Positions 48,601 to 62,800 of a DNA stretch of 64,000 bases are shown here, piece after piece (the first letter of the stretch is position 1; every line of letters starts with the position of its first letter). The position numbers were made by a program, and so were the translations under genes. Under the pieces are notes generated by a model. It was not told the DNA's origin. It did not search any database and worked only from the letters and a program-made list of their open reading frames with translations. The DNA lies in contig JANTQA010000060.1 of the NCBI GenBank assembly GCA_027625915.1, forward strand, positions 372,001 to 436,000, in the 5' to 3' direction. The DNA comes from Anaeramoeba flamelloides (Eukaryota; Metamonada; Anaeramoebidae).

Positions 48601-50562
48601 TTCATAGAGAATAAACTATTAGACAAACAAAATTTAAGAAATTGGTCTGAAAAAAAAAATATGAATAAGGTTCATTAACAAGTGAAAATGGAAATTGTTG
48701 AAAAAGAAATTTTCATTTTGAAAAAGCTTAACATTTCAAAAATATTAATTTTTTTTTTCAAGAGTGAATCAAATAAAAATTTTCAATAATATTTCTGAAG
48801 AAAATGCTCGAATAAAATTTCCAAATAAATAAAGAGATTTGTTCCGTTTCTTATTAAATAACATTTAAATATCTCTTCAGATACTATCAAAAGATCTTGA
48901 AAAGAAATAGTATATAGAACAGTAAAAATTTAAATAAATATTAATTAAAATTCTGATAAAAAAATAAAGATATGACCAAAAGAAGGATTTATGGTATTTA
49001 CTGATTTTTAGCTTTTTCATTTTATTTAAATACTCTTTTAGAAAATATGGAAAAAATTAACAAACTTTTAGAAAGAAATTTTTACTTTAATCGAAAGAAG
49101 TAATGATCCAACAAATTTAAGAATTTTGGTAACAATTTCAAAAAAAAAAATTGAATATTTAAAAAAATAATTTTAACTAATGTGGAATTTGTCGGTTAGA
49201 ACTTAAAATTATACAGTGATATTGTATGGAATATTTAGTAAAATTATTTAACTTTTGTTTTTGTTCATGAAAAATAAAAAATTTCTGAATATATTGAGAA
49301 TATTTTTTTTTTTATTACTCCAATTTCTATGTACAAAGATTTCTGGTCTTTTTAACCAAGTACAAACAAAGAAAATGATCAAAATGAAAGTTGAAAACTA
49401 AATTAATTATCTTGATGTAGTTATAAAAAAAAAATTAATGAGGAGTTTATCTAATTACAAGAAAAATAATAAATAACAAGAATAACATTAAATCAAAATC
49501 TATTCTTCTTCTTCTTCTTGTTTCTTTTTCATTTTATTTTATTATTTCTAAAAAATTATAAAAATTTTTATAGGTAATATTAAAGATACTGGGTTAGATA
49601 ATGGGAAATATTATTCGGTAAATTACCCATTGCTTGATGGAATTTACGAAAAGGAATATATCGAATATTTTAAAAAAGTAATTAACGGCATTAATCTTTG
49701 TTTCCGGCCATCAGCAATTGTCATGCAATGTGGCGCAGATTCCTTGGCTGGTGATCGATTAGGATGCTTTAATTTACAGATCAAAGGGCATGGTAAATGT
49801 GTATCTTTTGTAAAAGAGTTGGGTGTACCTTTATTAATTTTAGGAGGAGGTGGATATACCCCAAAAAATGTAGCCAAATGCTGGACTTATGAAACTTCGT
49901 TATTAACAAATGTTTCCGATTTACCAGAAAAATTGCCCGAAACAGAATATACTAGTTATTTTGGAGAAAATGGCAATCTTTTAGAGCTGGACATTAAAAC
50001 AACACATATCGATAAAAACACAAAAAGATATCTCGAAGAAACTTATGCAGAATTGTCCCAAAATCTCCGTGTTATTAAGGGCGCGCCTTCAGTTCGAATG
50101 GAATTAGCCCCACACAACAATTTAATCAAAAATTATGAATTTATCGAAAAGGAATTTGTTGAAGAAAAATTACCAGACGTGAGAATACATCCAATTATAT
50201 TTAACAAATTAATACAAGCAAACAATGAATTTGAAGAAGACCTTGATTATGACCTTAAATATTTTTTACAACCGAATTCTCAATATACGGAAACAACATT
50301 GAAAAAAGAACCGATTTTTAATTTTGATGATATTAAAAATGAAAAGGCCTTATTCCCAATTACAAATAACGAAAAAGTGGTATTAAAGCGTAGTTATGCC
50401 TTTGACACAAGAAATCAAGTTGAAGAGACACATGAAATCAATCCTAATTCTAGAAATCAAAATGAAAACCAAGAAAATTTAGTTAAAAAAAGACGAACAA
50501 ATTCATCCAAAACTTTACCAAGCCAAAATCAAGAAGGTACTAAGAAACCAATCGATAAATAA
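45672..50562 (+). CDS. Class I histone deacetylase (RPD3/HDAC1-3 type)
   Basis: Three exons, 45672-46065, 46571-46789 and 49574-50562, join in phase 1 each time (donors GTAAGC and GTTTGA) to give 533 residues. Class I signatures are continuous across the junctions: [29 protein letters not shown] with the two active-site His (135, 136), DIDIHHGDG with the zinc ligands Asp171 and His173, [12 protein letters not shown] with the third ligand Asp260, and GGGGYT with the catalytic Tyr299. The catalytic domain ends near residue 385. The tail is acidic, then polar, with a nuclear-signal-like KKRR. It removes acetyl groups from histone lysines in co-repressor complexes. Intron 1 is 505 nt with a CTTTTT tract. 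Intron 2 is 2784 nt and holds foldback repeats. All catalytic residues are intact. Confidence 0.96.
47297..47512. repeat. Foldback repeat in HDAC intron 2
   Basis: The left arm contains AAGTGTGAC, TTTTCAAAATTTCCTC, AAAATAGTTGTTTTTG and AAATTTAATAACTG. The right arm is the inverted copy (CAGTTATTAAATTTC through CACACTTTTTT). Arms are about 75 nt around a loop of about 65 nt. Confidence 0.75.
47615..47951. mobile_element. MITE-B-like element in HDAC intron 2
   Basis: The left end is GAGCTGTTTTAAAAAAGT and the right end is ACTTTTTTTAAATGGCTG, each next to TA. The interior has repeated TTTTCTATTTTAA-AAAGTG blocks in both orientations. The ends resemble the 128-bp MITE at 11605. Confidence 0.5.
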
Positions 50563-50574
50563 TTATTTATTCAT

Positions 50575-50617
50575 AATATTATTATTACTATTATTATTAT
50601 TATTATTATTATTATTA
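50575..50617 (+). repeat. (ATT)n microsatellite
   Basis: About 14 ATT units with one ACT interruption, in the probable HDAC 3' untranslated region. Confidence 0.9.
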
Positions 50618-51799
50618 AAGAGTTTCTTAATTTATAATTGTAAAAAAAAATTTTTTAAAATTGATTTATTATTTTGGTATTTAATTTGAATACAAAAATA
50701 ATTTTTTTAATAATCGTCTCAAAAATAATATCTAATCAACAAAATAATTTTTTCTTTTATTTATGTTTTTTATATTTATATTTTTTTAAAAAAAGCACAA
50801 TCGTGTTTTATCTTATGATTTCATTTTTTGCTTTTAGAATAATTTCAGAAATTATATAAAATTTTGGACAATATATATATATGTACTCTCTTTTTTAAAA
50901 AGATTGAACTTTTATTTAACTTTTAAAAATTAATTTAATTTATCAAGAGAACGAGTTTTGTTTATTATAATTAAAAAATTTTAACATTTTTTTTATAATT
51001 TTTTTTTATAAGTTAACAAAATGGATAGACCTCGCTTTTTTTTGAAATTCTTTAATAAATAAACAATTTTGATAAAATTTTATATTTGATTATATGTCCT
51101 TAATAAAATTAAGCACTATTTTTTTCTGATTAATATTTTTCGAAATCTAGCTTATAACTTCATTCAATTAAACACTGAGATAAAATGTTTTTTTAGAATA
51201 AAAACAGTGCACAACTTTTAAATATCGAAAATATTTTTTGAAATTACTGTGAACTTTTTTATTTTTTTTTGAAAAATTGGGGTTGGGATAATTTTGAAAT
51301 CAAAGAATAAGTTGAAATATTCAATTAGGTTTTTTTCCAGAGAGTTTATCTTTTTTAAATAACTTTTTTTTTGATTTTACCATTTAAAGTTAAAAAAACA
51401 TTTGAAGACCAAATTAGTCCCTTTTGTAAAAATAAAATTCCCATAATTTAGATGTGTTTTAGTAAATGAGTTAAAATAAGACATTGTATCTAAAAATAGA
51501 CACAATTTCAACATATTGAATTCAATGATTTTGGCAAAAAATGTTTTCAAGAAAAAGTTTAAAGGAAACTTTATTTATTTTTAGTTTTTCATTTAGTTTT
51601 TTGAATTTTTTTAATGGAAGGTATTTGATCAGTTCTCAATTTTTAGTGTTTTTTTGGGTCGTAGGTTCATATTATTATTATTATCAAAAAAAATTGAAGA
51701 AAAATATAGAATAAATTTATTATCTTATGAATAATTTCCGGTAAAGATTTTAAGGAGAATGATCTTGAATATTTTTACTTTCATTTTTTTTTTTTTAGT

Positions 51800-53042
51800 G
51801 AAAAAATTGTTAGAAGAGGTTTTGATGATAACATGCTAATATTCAGGATTAAGTTACAAAAATCGCGATATATCAGAAAATCGCGATATTCAATATTATT
51901 GCGGTAATATAACACATCACGATAATATAACATATAGCGATATTCGTTAAAATCGCGATAAATGCTAAAATACCACGATTAAAAAGTAATCGCGATATAA
52001 TAGTTAATGGGTTTTTGGGTTAATTGAGAAATATTTAAACTCAAAAATTTTTTTTGATCAAAAAATAGATTCGGTGAAAAAAAGTCATTCTTTGAAAAAC
52101 AACAAAAAAGATACTTGATTGAATCAAGTATCAGATCCAAGAGTTTTATTGTGTTTTCATTTTATTTGGTTGACAAACCTATCGATCCTTAAGATCTACA
52201 ACAATAAGAAATAAAGAGAAATAAATATTTTTTCAGTTAATCGTAATGTTGTAAATTGGGTTGAATAAAAGACCTTCTAAAACAACCAACACTTTACCTG
52301 TTCTTTCAAGAATGTGATCTTGGGTTAAAACCTTTTCAATATTCTCAGAAAGCTAAAAGGGGTCGGTAAACTTTTCAAAAGCTTTCACAACATCTTGCTA
52401 GATTATCACCAATTTATATAGATTTGTACAGTTTTGTCTTCTTGTTCTTTTTCTTCTTTGAGCATCTTTGTATAGGACAGAAAAATCAATTAGAGCTTAG
52501 AGGTTATTGTTTGATCGATCACCAATAAGAAGGAAAATTAGTCTTTATTCTTTTGGGATATTTAAAATTGTGAAGGTAACAACCCCATTTTTAGAAAACA
52601 CATCTATTTTATATCAAGTTTATTGCTGAAATGGGTAATTATTAGTTTGATAATAAAATTTGTTTGAGATTTAATATTTTGTTAAAAAAAAAATGAAATG
52701 AATAAAATTTTTTTCCACAACAAACAAACTCATTCCCTTTATAAAAATTTTCTGTCATTCAAAACTTTCAAACACTTGCAGACAATTCAAAACCCTCGAA
52801 AACACTTTCTGACATTATGAAAAGGGAAAAAGTGTTGTAAAGGTCTCAAGGCTTTTGTAAAAGTCAAGAGATTTTTTTAGGTGACTTCAAAAAAATAATT
52901 TTTCATTTTATCGCGATAATGTGAATGTTACGATAATGTTGAATATCGTGATAAAGTTGGACTAATCACGATTTTTTAATACTAGCGTGATTTTGTTGTT
53001 AATATCATGATAATATATGTAATCATCAAAACCACTATTATA
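51800..53042 (+). mobile_element. R1 element, second long copy
   Basis: This is colinear with 41900-43180. It begins AGAGGTTTTGATGATA, and ATCGCGATATATCAG-type clusters follow. The centre is GATACTTGATTGAATCAAG, then GGTTGACAAACCTATCGATC. It ends ATCATCAAAACC. The outermost 60 nt of each end are lost or decayed. Confidence 0.7.
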
Positions 53043-53070
53043 TATTTTTTTTTTTTTTGAATTTTCAAAA

Positions 53071-53530
53071 GAAGAAATTAATTTCCTCTTACAACCGTTA
53101 GGAATTTTTGGGTTTTAGAAATTAAAAAAAAAATCACATTTAGCTTTTCCAGAATTTAATTTAATTGAGTAAAACCAAAGATTTTTCTCTATTATTTTGA
53201 ATTTTGGAAAACCTAGGCATTCTACATCACTTGACTTACACATGACTGGCACTTTTCTTTAACCTTTCTTGAGTTTTCTATTTATTTCTAAAGTGTTCTA
53301 GGTTTTTTTGAGGTTTTCCAAATAAAAAGAAAACTCAAAAAAACCTAACGAAAATCTATCGGTTTTTCAGATAAAACAGAAAACCTCCAGAAAACTGCCA
53401 TTTACTTTTCCAAAATTCAAAAGAATTTAGCAAAATCTTTGGTTTTTCTCTATTATTTTGAATTCTGGAAAACCTTGGCACTATAGAATACTCTACAACA
53501 CTTGATGAAACTTCCCTAATTTCTAAATGT
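53071..53530. repeat. Dispersed repeat R3, copy 2
   Basis: It starts GAAATTAATTTCCTCTTACA-ACCGTTAG, which inverted is the right end of the copy at 61505-62200. It carries AAAACCTAACGAAAATCTAT and AGGTTTTTTTGAGG blocks. Confidence 0.6.
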
Positions 53531-53892
53531 TTGTTTAGAAATTTTAATTAAGAATCATAATTTTCTTTATCATTAACGTTGACAAAATATTTAATGATTC
53601 TTTATTTTGAATATTTATCAAAGATATTATTTTGATTTTTTGTTTATTTGAAAAATTATAATTATAAAAAAAAAAAAGTTTATCTATAGTTTTAAAAAAC
53701 AAGTAATAACTCCAAAACAAAAATTTAAGTTATTTATATATTTATTATTTTTAATTGATTACCGGAATAGATTCCTTTGAAACTTTAAAGAAAACAGATT
53801 TTTTTTTTTTTTTATTCTTTATTTTTGAAATTTCAAAAATGAATAAAAAAGATGAAAAATCTTAATATAATTAATTAATTATTATCTTAATT

Positions 53893-56800
53893 TTATTTTT
53901 TATATTTTTTAACAAGATTAATAATTGAACAAACCATTGAACAAAATAATGAGAAAATACCAAAGATCATTGTTATCCAGATTACTACAGATTTATTTGA
54001 ATAATCGGAATAAGGTGTTTTGTTTTTATTAAAAACAATATTGGAAATAGACTTTGATTTTAATTGAAGCCAAGCGGGGATAATAAATGCAATAAAGCAG
54101 CCACAGATACCGACAAAAAAGATAATAACGGGAAGCTCTTTGATAATCATTGCGCCACAAAGTGGAGTGATCGACCATATAAGTCTGAATGCAATTTTAA
54201 TTCTTTTTGATCTGCGATCAGTTTTTCCAATGGTTTCTGGATAAAAAAATGTTTGCATGCCTGTACCCAAAGTAACAACTTTTAATGGGAAAATGGAAAT
54301 TAAATCAAAAATAGGAAACATAATTACAATGTATTTGATAATGGAAGCCCAAGCACGTGCATTATTTTGTTCACCGGTATAGTTCATCCAATTTAAGGTA
54401 ATAACAGTGTTTGTGTGATGTCCGAAAAACAATGAACATAATACACCAACAAAGGCATAAAAAAAAAAGGTTGACGTTAATGCAGCAGTGATGACTTTTC
54501 TTATTTTTCTTTTATTATCAACGGGCTCTGCAATAATGGTGATACTATGGTGACTACACTGAGTGAAAATACCCGTAGTGAAAATCAAATCAACCCCACC
54601 CCATTTAAGCAGCGCGCTCCCTGGTGCAATACTTGCCTTATGATCGACATAGGGATTGTCTTTTTTGGCCATAGAAACGATGATTGTAAAAATAATCGAG
54701 AAAAGCGCCAAGTATCTAAAGGCACATAAAAAGATTTGAATTACTCGTTGTTCAGTTAAATCTAAACACGAAATTGGTATGACCACTAATGAAAAAAGAA
54801 AGATATAAAGAAGGTAATTGTTTTGGCAATTATGACTAAAGTTTCCATCAATATCACTTTTTTTAAAAAAAATTTGTAGAGAGAAAAAGTTAAATAGCGT
54901 AAAATGGAAAGAATAAAAAAAAAAAAAATAGGAATGAGAAAGAGACTTATTTATAAGTGAGTTTGTATTAACTTTTCAAAAACAAACAGAAAAAAATTTT
55001 TGAATTAAAATTCCACACAAGCCGATTATTTGATAAGGCTCGAATGATTATAAAGTGGTTATTATTTTTTTTTTATTTAAATTGGAAAATTTTTTTATTT
55101 AAATGGGCAATTTTTAAAACATAATTCACTTTTTTTTTCTTATTTTTTTTTAAAAAAGGAAACCTCAAAAATATTTATTATTTTTTGTATTTTGAGAGTA
55201 CTATTATAACAATCAAATGTAAATGTAATAATCAACCAAAGTGTTCTTAAATTATTCCAATTTTTAAAACTTCAAGACGATGTTTTTTTTGTAAGTTTGT
55301 GAAGTTTTAAAAACCCTTGTTTTTAATATATTAAAGAACTTTATTTTTTTTGTAAAATTAAAGATATTTTTTCATCAAAATTAATTTTTTAACCATTACT
55401 TCTTTTAAAGAATGAAAACACAGTTCAGCAAAAGTCAAGAAACCATGACTCAATCTGAGTGTTTTTGATGAAAAAAAAAATGTGTTGCTTTTGGAAACAT
55501 AAAAAAATTTTGTTTTTTTTTTGTTAAGTGTGTTCCTATTTGTGAAATTTAGTTTATATCTTAAATTTTTGTTTAAATTTCATTTTTAAAAGAAAAGGTA
55601 ATTATACCCACTAGTATTGTAAAGAAGAAATAATATCTAATAGATACATACGAAAACTAAATAGTGTTGTAAATCAAAAAGTCTTTTTTATTATTTTGAT
55701 TAATTAAAAAGGAACAAAAAGTTCTTTTTTTAATAATTTCTTTTGCAATGTTTTAATCATTTGAATTATTAAATTGTATTTTTAAATTCAAAGATAAAAG
55801 AATCAGAAAATGATTCTATTTTTAGATTCCGTCATAGACACATACTTGATGAAGATTTTTAAATTAGTTTTTATGGAGTTGCCAAAATTAATTATTTAAA
55901 ATGTATACAAAAATTGAATTTTTTAGAGCTTTTTCAGATTGTTTTAAGAGAGGTATTAAATTTTAATTTTGAATATTATATTTTAATTTTTTTTATTATT
56001 ATTAATTTTCTTTCGCCTTTCAACCTTTTAAAAAAAAGTGAGTCAAAAAAGTTTTCAAAAGTGTTTCCCAAACCCTTTGACTTACTCTTTTCGGGAAGTG
56101 AGTACATTTCACCATTTTGAAAAATTTTAATTGTGTGAACCTTACTGAAACTATATTATTTTGAGTGACACCAGATATTGAAACTTTGAAAACCAAAATG
56201 TCACTTGCTACTCTATTTGTGAAAACGAACCCAAAGTAATACAGTTTTGAATCTTTAATTTTTCGATTTTTTGAACATTTTTTTTGATTAAATTTTTGGG
56301 TTTTATTAATTTTGGTTTTTGGATCTAGAAATGTATTTATACAAATGATTGAAATTAATCAAAGAGTAAACCAAAAAAATAGACCCAAAAAGAAGTGTAT
56401 TTGAAACAAATCCTTAACTTTTAGAAGACCAAACACAAAAGATCACCTTACCAAATAAATTTGTTGAAATCAAAAATACAAAAAAAAAAAAATCGATAAA
56501 AGCATATTTTCGAAGATTTGTTTTTTCTATCTTCTTACTTTCGAGATGAATCTAAACTATTTATAACCTTGAATTTCTCGTTTCATTACTATTTATTATT
56601 ATTTTACAATACAAATTTTTTTACAAATTTGCTATCAAAATTCTTTTTTCAAATATTTTTATCAAACATAATACCAAAATAAAGAATACTATTTCAAAAA
56701 TTAAAATAAAGTAATTGAATCCTTGGAATCAAAAAATAGTTACAAAATATTCAACACAAAATCATTGAAAAATTCAAGAAAAAATTTCAATCAGATTCAG

Positions 56801-59800
56801 AATTATTTTTAGTTTTCAAATTTGATGGAAAATAAATAATTATAAAATCAAACGAATTTGTCCAATAAATCTTTATTTCTAAAGAGGATTTTCAATAAAT
56901 ATCCAATTTTCTGAACCCAATCAAGAATTAGATGAATTAAATGAAAATAGGATTTTTAAATTCATTTTGGAAATACTTTAGAAATAAAAAGTAATTTGTA
57001 AATCAAAAATTTTTTCAAACAAAATTATTTCCATGAAGAATTAAAATAAAACCAAATAGAGAATAAGTAATTGCATCAAATATTACAGATAAGATCAAGA
57101 AATAAATGATTTTTATTTATTTTTTTCTTGATCAATCTTTTTCATTTTTTTGATTTCCATTTTTTAGTTGATATGAAAATATATTATACTAGGATATCTG
57201 ACACTTTAGTATTTATTAAAAGAACAATATTTTTGGTTAAAGAAATGATTTGAAGAATTCAGTTTCACATAAATGGTGGCTCTTAAAATTTTTAAAATGT
57301 ACTTACTCCCTTAAGCATTATGGGTAACACTTTTATGACTCACTTTTTTGAAATCAGTGTATTATCTTGAATATTTTTTTAATTCAAAAAAATTAAAAAT
57401 ACTCGCTATATCATTAACTTTTCTTTACTTTTAAATCCGGTTGTTCAAGATACATTTAAAATTCAAAATATTTGCAGATAAAGCAAATTCAAAATAATAA
57501 TAACATTAATAATTAAATATCATTTTTAAGCAAATTTTGGTTAAAATTGAAAATAATTATGATATAAAATTTAACAGGAGTTGTAAAATTAAAAGTTTAA
57601 TTATTTAATTAAAAAATATGATTTCGTTAAAAAAAACAAAAAGGTAAAGGATAATTAAAAATGTTTTAGCTTGAAAATGTAAAAAGTTAATACAATTTAA
57701 TAAAAAAAAAAAAATTATAAAAAAATAAAAATACATACCAATGATCTCCCTTAGTTATTGATGTGATTGGAAATAGAGTAACGATAGAGGATCCAAAAAC
57801 TGCGCCATAGCTCCATGCTGTACCAAACAAAAATAATGTCAACATAATAAAATATAATACTTTACCCTTTTTACCTAGAAACATTTTACACATATCAATA
57901 ATTTCATATTTTCTAGTAATATCGAATTGTGGATTTTTAATCATATCTATTTATAAAAAAAATTGTTAATTTTTTAGTTTTTGTTTAAAAAAAATTGTTA
58001 ATTTTTTAGTTTTTGTTTAAAAAAAATTTGTTTATTTTATTGTTTTTAATTGAAAAAAAATTTTCAGATTTTATTTTTGTTCATAAAAAATATTTGCAAA
58101 ATATTAAACTATAAATTGAAAATACATATTTTCTTATTTGAAGATTTATTATATTATTATTACTAATAATATCTAGATAAAATTAAAATTTTTAATTATT
58201 GACCCCAGTAACAAATATACTTTTTTTATCAAATAGAATTACTAAAAAAAAAAAAAATAATCTTTATTTCAATAAAAATAAACTTTTCTCAATGTTATTT
58301 TTAGCAACTATTATTTTAAGTTCAAGAAAATGATAATTGAAAAGGTGCTTTAAAACAAAATTTCTCAGATTTGTTTGACTTATGATAAAATGAATAGTAC
58401 AATTTAGAACTTTTTTTCACAAATTATTGTTTTTTTTAAATTTATTTTTAGATGGAAACTCCAAATCAAAATTTTTAACACAATAAAATTCGATTTTTGA
58501 AAAAAAAAAATCCTTATTAAATAAATTATATTTGAGAAATGCTATATTAGAAACATTCACTAATTGAAAATGTTAATAATTATTGATCATTTATATGTAC
58601 AATAAAACAAAAAATATTAATGAAAAATTCAAATAATAAAACAATGCTGTGATTTAAAATGGGGGTGAACGAAACAAAAAAAGCAATTAATAAACTTTGT
58701 TTCTGTCAAATAACCCAAAAAAAGTTTTCAAATATCAATTATTATTTGTGAGAATTGTACTTTTGTAAAAACAAATTAGATCTAAGTAGAATAATAAACA
58801 TTGGAGAATAGTTGATATCCGTATGAAGTAAATTTAATCAATCATTATATTTTATTAAAAATTTCAAAAACCCAAATTCTTTATTCAACCATTGAGAAAA
58901 ACAAAAAAAAGGCTCCTTTTGATCTTTAATTGAAGATCGAAATAAAATTTCAATCGAAATCAATATGATTTTTCTACAATCATTTCACTTTTTCGATAAC
59001 ATTAGTATAGAACATTTTTACCAAGTGACTATCAATCTTGTAATAAAATAAAAAAAAATTGCAGAACAATTAGGTATCAAAAAAAAAAAATAAGAAAAAA
59101 AGAATAAAGAATCATGTGTAGAAATGTGAAAAAATGATTTCAATTTTGAAATTTACGAAATTAAAATTTTTTCAATCTAAAATCCATTCAAAACCTTTAA
59201 ACACATGTAATTCACCATTCAAAACTGGGTAACCTTTGACTAGAAAATAGTTTATTTCATCAAAAATAACTTGAATTTAGATCTTCTTTTTAGACCAAAA
59301 TAGTTATTTGTTGAGATACAAAAATACTCTTTTCATTGAAAAAAAAAAAGAATTTTTTTTTATTTATTTTGTTTCGTTTTGTTCTTCAACATCAAAATGA
59401 TCATGATTTCGTTTTTTGTTAGTTATTAATTCTTCAAGATTTTGAACAAACATGTTTTTTGAAATACATATAAACCCCGCTTTGCTGACATTAAAACAAA
59501 GTTAGTTTTTTTTATTTATTTGTGATTATATATTTAACAGTGTCACCAATATTAATTTTTGTACAAACTTTATAAACTATTTTTCAAACAAAAGGGCACA
59601 CCTCTCAAATTGTCAATACCATCGAATTTGATTGTTAATAAGATAATTACTTATTGGTGATTTTTATTTTGGTCATTCATTTTTTCATTTTTTGCTTTTT
59701 TTATTTTTGGATATTGAACAGTTGGAAAATGAAAAAACAAAGATAAGAAGAAACCAATTTGGAAATAATCTACCTGTGTATAAACGAAAACAGTTTATGT

Positions 59801-62800
59801 TTGATTTCGAATGAGCTAGAAATAGGAATTAAGAAAGACCATTATTGGATTGATGGATGGAACAAAGAAAAGAGAAATAAAGAAAAAACATTCCAACAAA
59901 ATACCAGCTGAATTGGGGCTTTATCTTGAAAATGAGACTTTAAAGTACAAAAGTTTGATGTGTAAAGAATTATCAATAAAATGTTGAGAACTTTTTCCCA
60001 ATTCACCTTGTTCAAAGGTTTTTATTGGGTTTATAATTTTTTTCATTACAATTTACAAAACGAGATTTCTCATTTCATATAAAAGGGCACACCAATTTTT
60101 AAAATATTGAATTTTAATTTTTATTGTTTTGTTTTAATGAGTTGTAAAGAATCAGTTGAGTGTTTTTTTATGTTTTAAAGCGTTTCTTAGATTTTAGAAT
60201 GATACTATAATTAATTTGATTCATTTATGAATAATTCTTGAAATTTTTTGTGCCCTTTTATTTGAAAAAGAGTTTACAAAAGAAAAAAAGAAACAAATAG
60301 CATGTGAAATCATATTCCAGTTTAAGGCATCAACCCCAAAGATTTCAAAGAGCGATATTTTTTTTTAAAAATAATAATAATAAGCAAATAAAGTTTCATT
60401 TTTTCCTAAAGATAAACTATTTTCTAAAAAGTGGGGGAAAATTTATTTTAAAATATCTTTATTAAACTCAATCTTCTAATTTAACTATTTAAATAAACAA
60501 CATTATTATTGGTCATTTATTGATTCTTAATATGAATTTAATTGGTTTGTTGGTATGGTATTGTGTTATTACATAAATAAAAATAGATTAAATTTTCTGA
60601 TCTCAATTTTATATGATATTTTTTGAAGTGTAAAAATTTGGAGATTATTTTTTTCTTTTTGATTTTTAATATTTTTCCTGAAAGAAGTTTAATCTTCATA
60701 AAATATTTAATTAGAGGGAAAAACTTAGAACTGTGTTTTATTCGTTTGAAAAAAAAACATTTATATCCTTATCATATTGTCCATTTTTTATTGAAATGTG
60801 CAGTGAATTGTTTTTCTACAAAAAAGTGTTTAAATTTTTTGAAAATATTTTTAGAGCTTTTCAAAAGATGTAAAAATCAAAATTAGCCTCAAAAAGTGTT
60901 AAAAATAACACCAAAAAGAATTAACAGTAACAAAAGCGTGTTTCATAATTGTAGATATTTTTTAAGGTGTCTAAACAACTGTTTAGCTTGCAGATATAGT
61001 GGGGAAGTGGTTTAAATTTAAACATCTTGAAATTGAAAATTTATTCTGAAACTCCAGACTTGCACTTTTAGAAAATCTAAAAATTTTCTAGGTTTTTGTA
61101 TTTTCTTTTAAATAAGATCAATGAGACAAAACTTTATTATTTGAGTTTATTGTTTTGTGTTCTTTAGAATTTATTACCATTGTTCGACTTAGAGGCGGAT
61201 GAAGTGGAGAAATTGAATCAAATAATTATTTTATTTATTTTTGAAGGTCTTTTAAAATCATCTCAAGATGAAACTTTATAATTTTAAATAATTGTCTTCA
61301 AAACCAAAATGAGATCTAGTGAAAAAAAGTGTTAAAGAAAATCGAACAATTTGGATTAAAGAATTAATTCAAATTAACAAAAACAATAAGAATAATATCA
61401 TGGATATTATTCAGAATAAATACGCATTATTTGTCTTGTCATTGGTTAATGATAAAGAAAATTATGTTTCTTTATTAAAATTTCTAAACAAAAATTTAGA
61501 AATTAGGGAAGTGCCATAGAGTGCCGTCAAGTGCCAAGCTTTTCTTGAGTTTTCTGTTTTATCTGTTAAATGTTCTAGGTTTTTTTGAGATTTTCTGTTT
61601 TATTTGTGAAGTGTCCTAGGTTTTTTTGAGGTTTTCTGTTTTATTTGGAAAATCTATTGATTTTCGTTAGGTTTTTTTGAGTTTTCTATTTTTTTTGAAA
61701 GTCTATTGATTTTACAAAATAAAATATAAACCGAAAATTAATTAAAATTTTCTGTTTATTTCAAAAAGTAAAAAAAAACTTAGAACACTTCGCATATAAA
61801 ATAGAAAACCTCAAAAAAACCTAGAACACTTAACAAATAAATAGAAAACTCAAAAAAAACTAACGAAAATCGATTGATTTTACAAATAAACAGAAAACTC
61901 CAGAAAAGCTAACGGCGGTTTTTTTTTAATTTGAGAAATAAACCGAAAATTAAATAAAAAATCAGTTTATTTCTTAAAATAAAAACAACCCAAAGGGAAG
62001 TGCCGTAGAGTGCCTAGCTTTTTTTTAATTTAAGAAATAAAAAGAAAATTAAAGAAATTTTCTTTACATTTCTAAAATTAAAAAAAAGCTAACGGCGCTT
62101 TTCCAAAATTCAAAAGAATAGAGAAAAATCTTTGATTTTACTCAATTCTTTTAAATTTTGGAAAATCTAACAGCTGTAAGAGAAAATTAATTTCCTCCCT
62201 TTAAAATAAAAAAAAAAAAGTGTTATTTTTACACTTTCCTGAAAATTCAAAATTTGATTCCATTCATTTTTTGAGTCAACCAATTTTGTGACCAAAAGTT
62301 CTCGTTAGAATTAAATTCAAATAGTTACATAAAAATATACACAATTTTTGAAAAATCTTTCAATCGGTATCATTAAGAATATGGTTTGTCTCGGGTGGAA
62401 TTTACCAAGAAAAAAGGTTTGTTTTTTTTAAAAAATTTACTTTTTTAGTGTTAATTTTTACATTGTGAGAAAGGCTTGGATCATTTCATTTTTTCAACTA
62501 TTTTCCAAAAGAAAAGCTAAGAATAGAAAGTTGTCAAAAGGTTTTTCTCAGTGCTTGGGGGAAATAGATCGGACAATTATTCCAAATTATTTTTAGAGGG
62601 GATTTTTGGAATAAAAAAGTAAAAAGAAAAAGTAAAATGGGAAAGGAAAAAGAAAAAGGATTTCAAAGAAAGAAGCTTACCTTGGACAGCATTTTTTGAA
62701 ATATTTTTTTTAGGTACATCATCTTTCTCGTTAAGAAGAGGCTCTGTTTCGTGTATGTCACTATCTTCATTAGAGTCACCACTGTCGTTTGAAATGTGTG

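Larger units (their letters stand above)
50563..53892. other. Convergent intergenic region (HDAC / TMEM104-like)
   Basis: 3' ends meet here. It holds an ATT microsatellite (50575-50617) right after the HDAC stop, an R1 copy and an R3 copy. Single short frames show no coding character. Confidence 0.55.
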
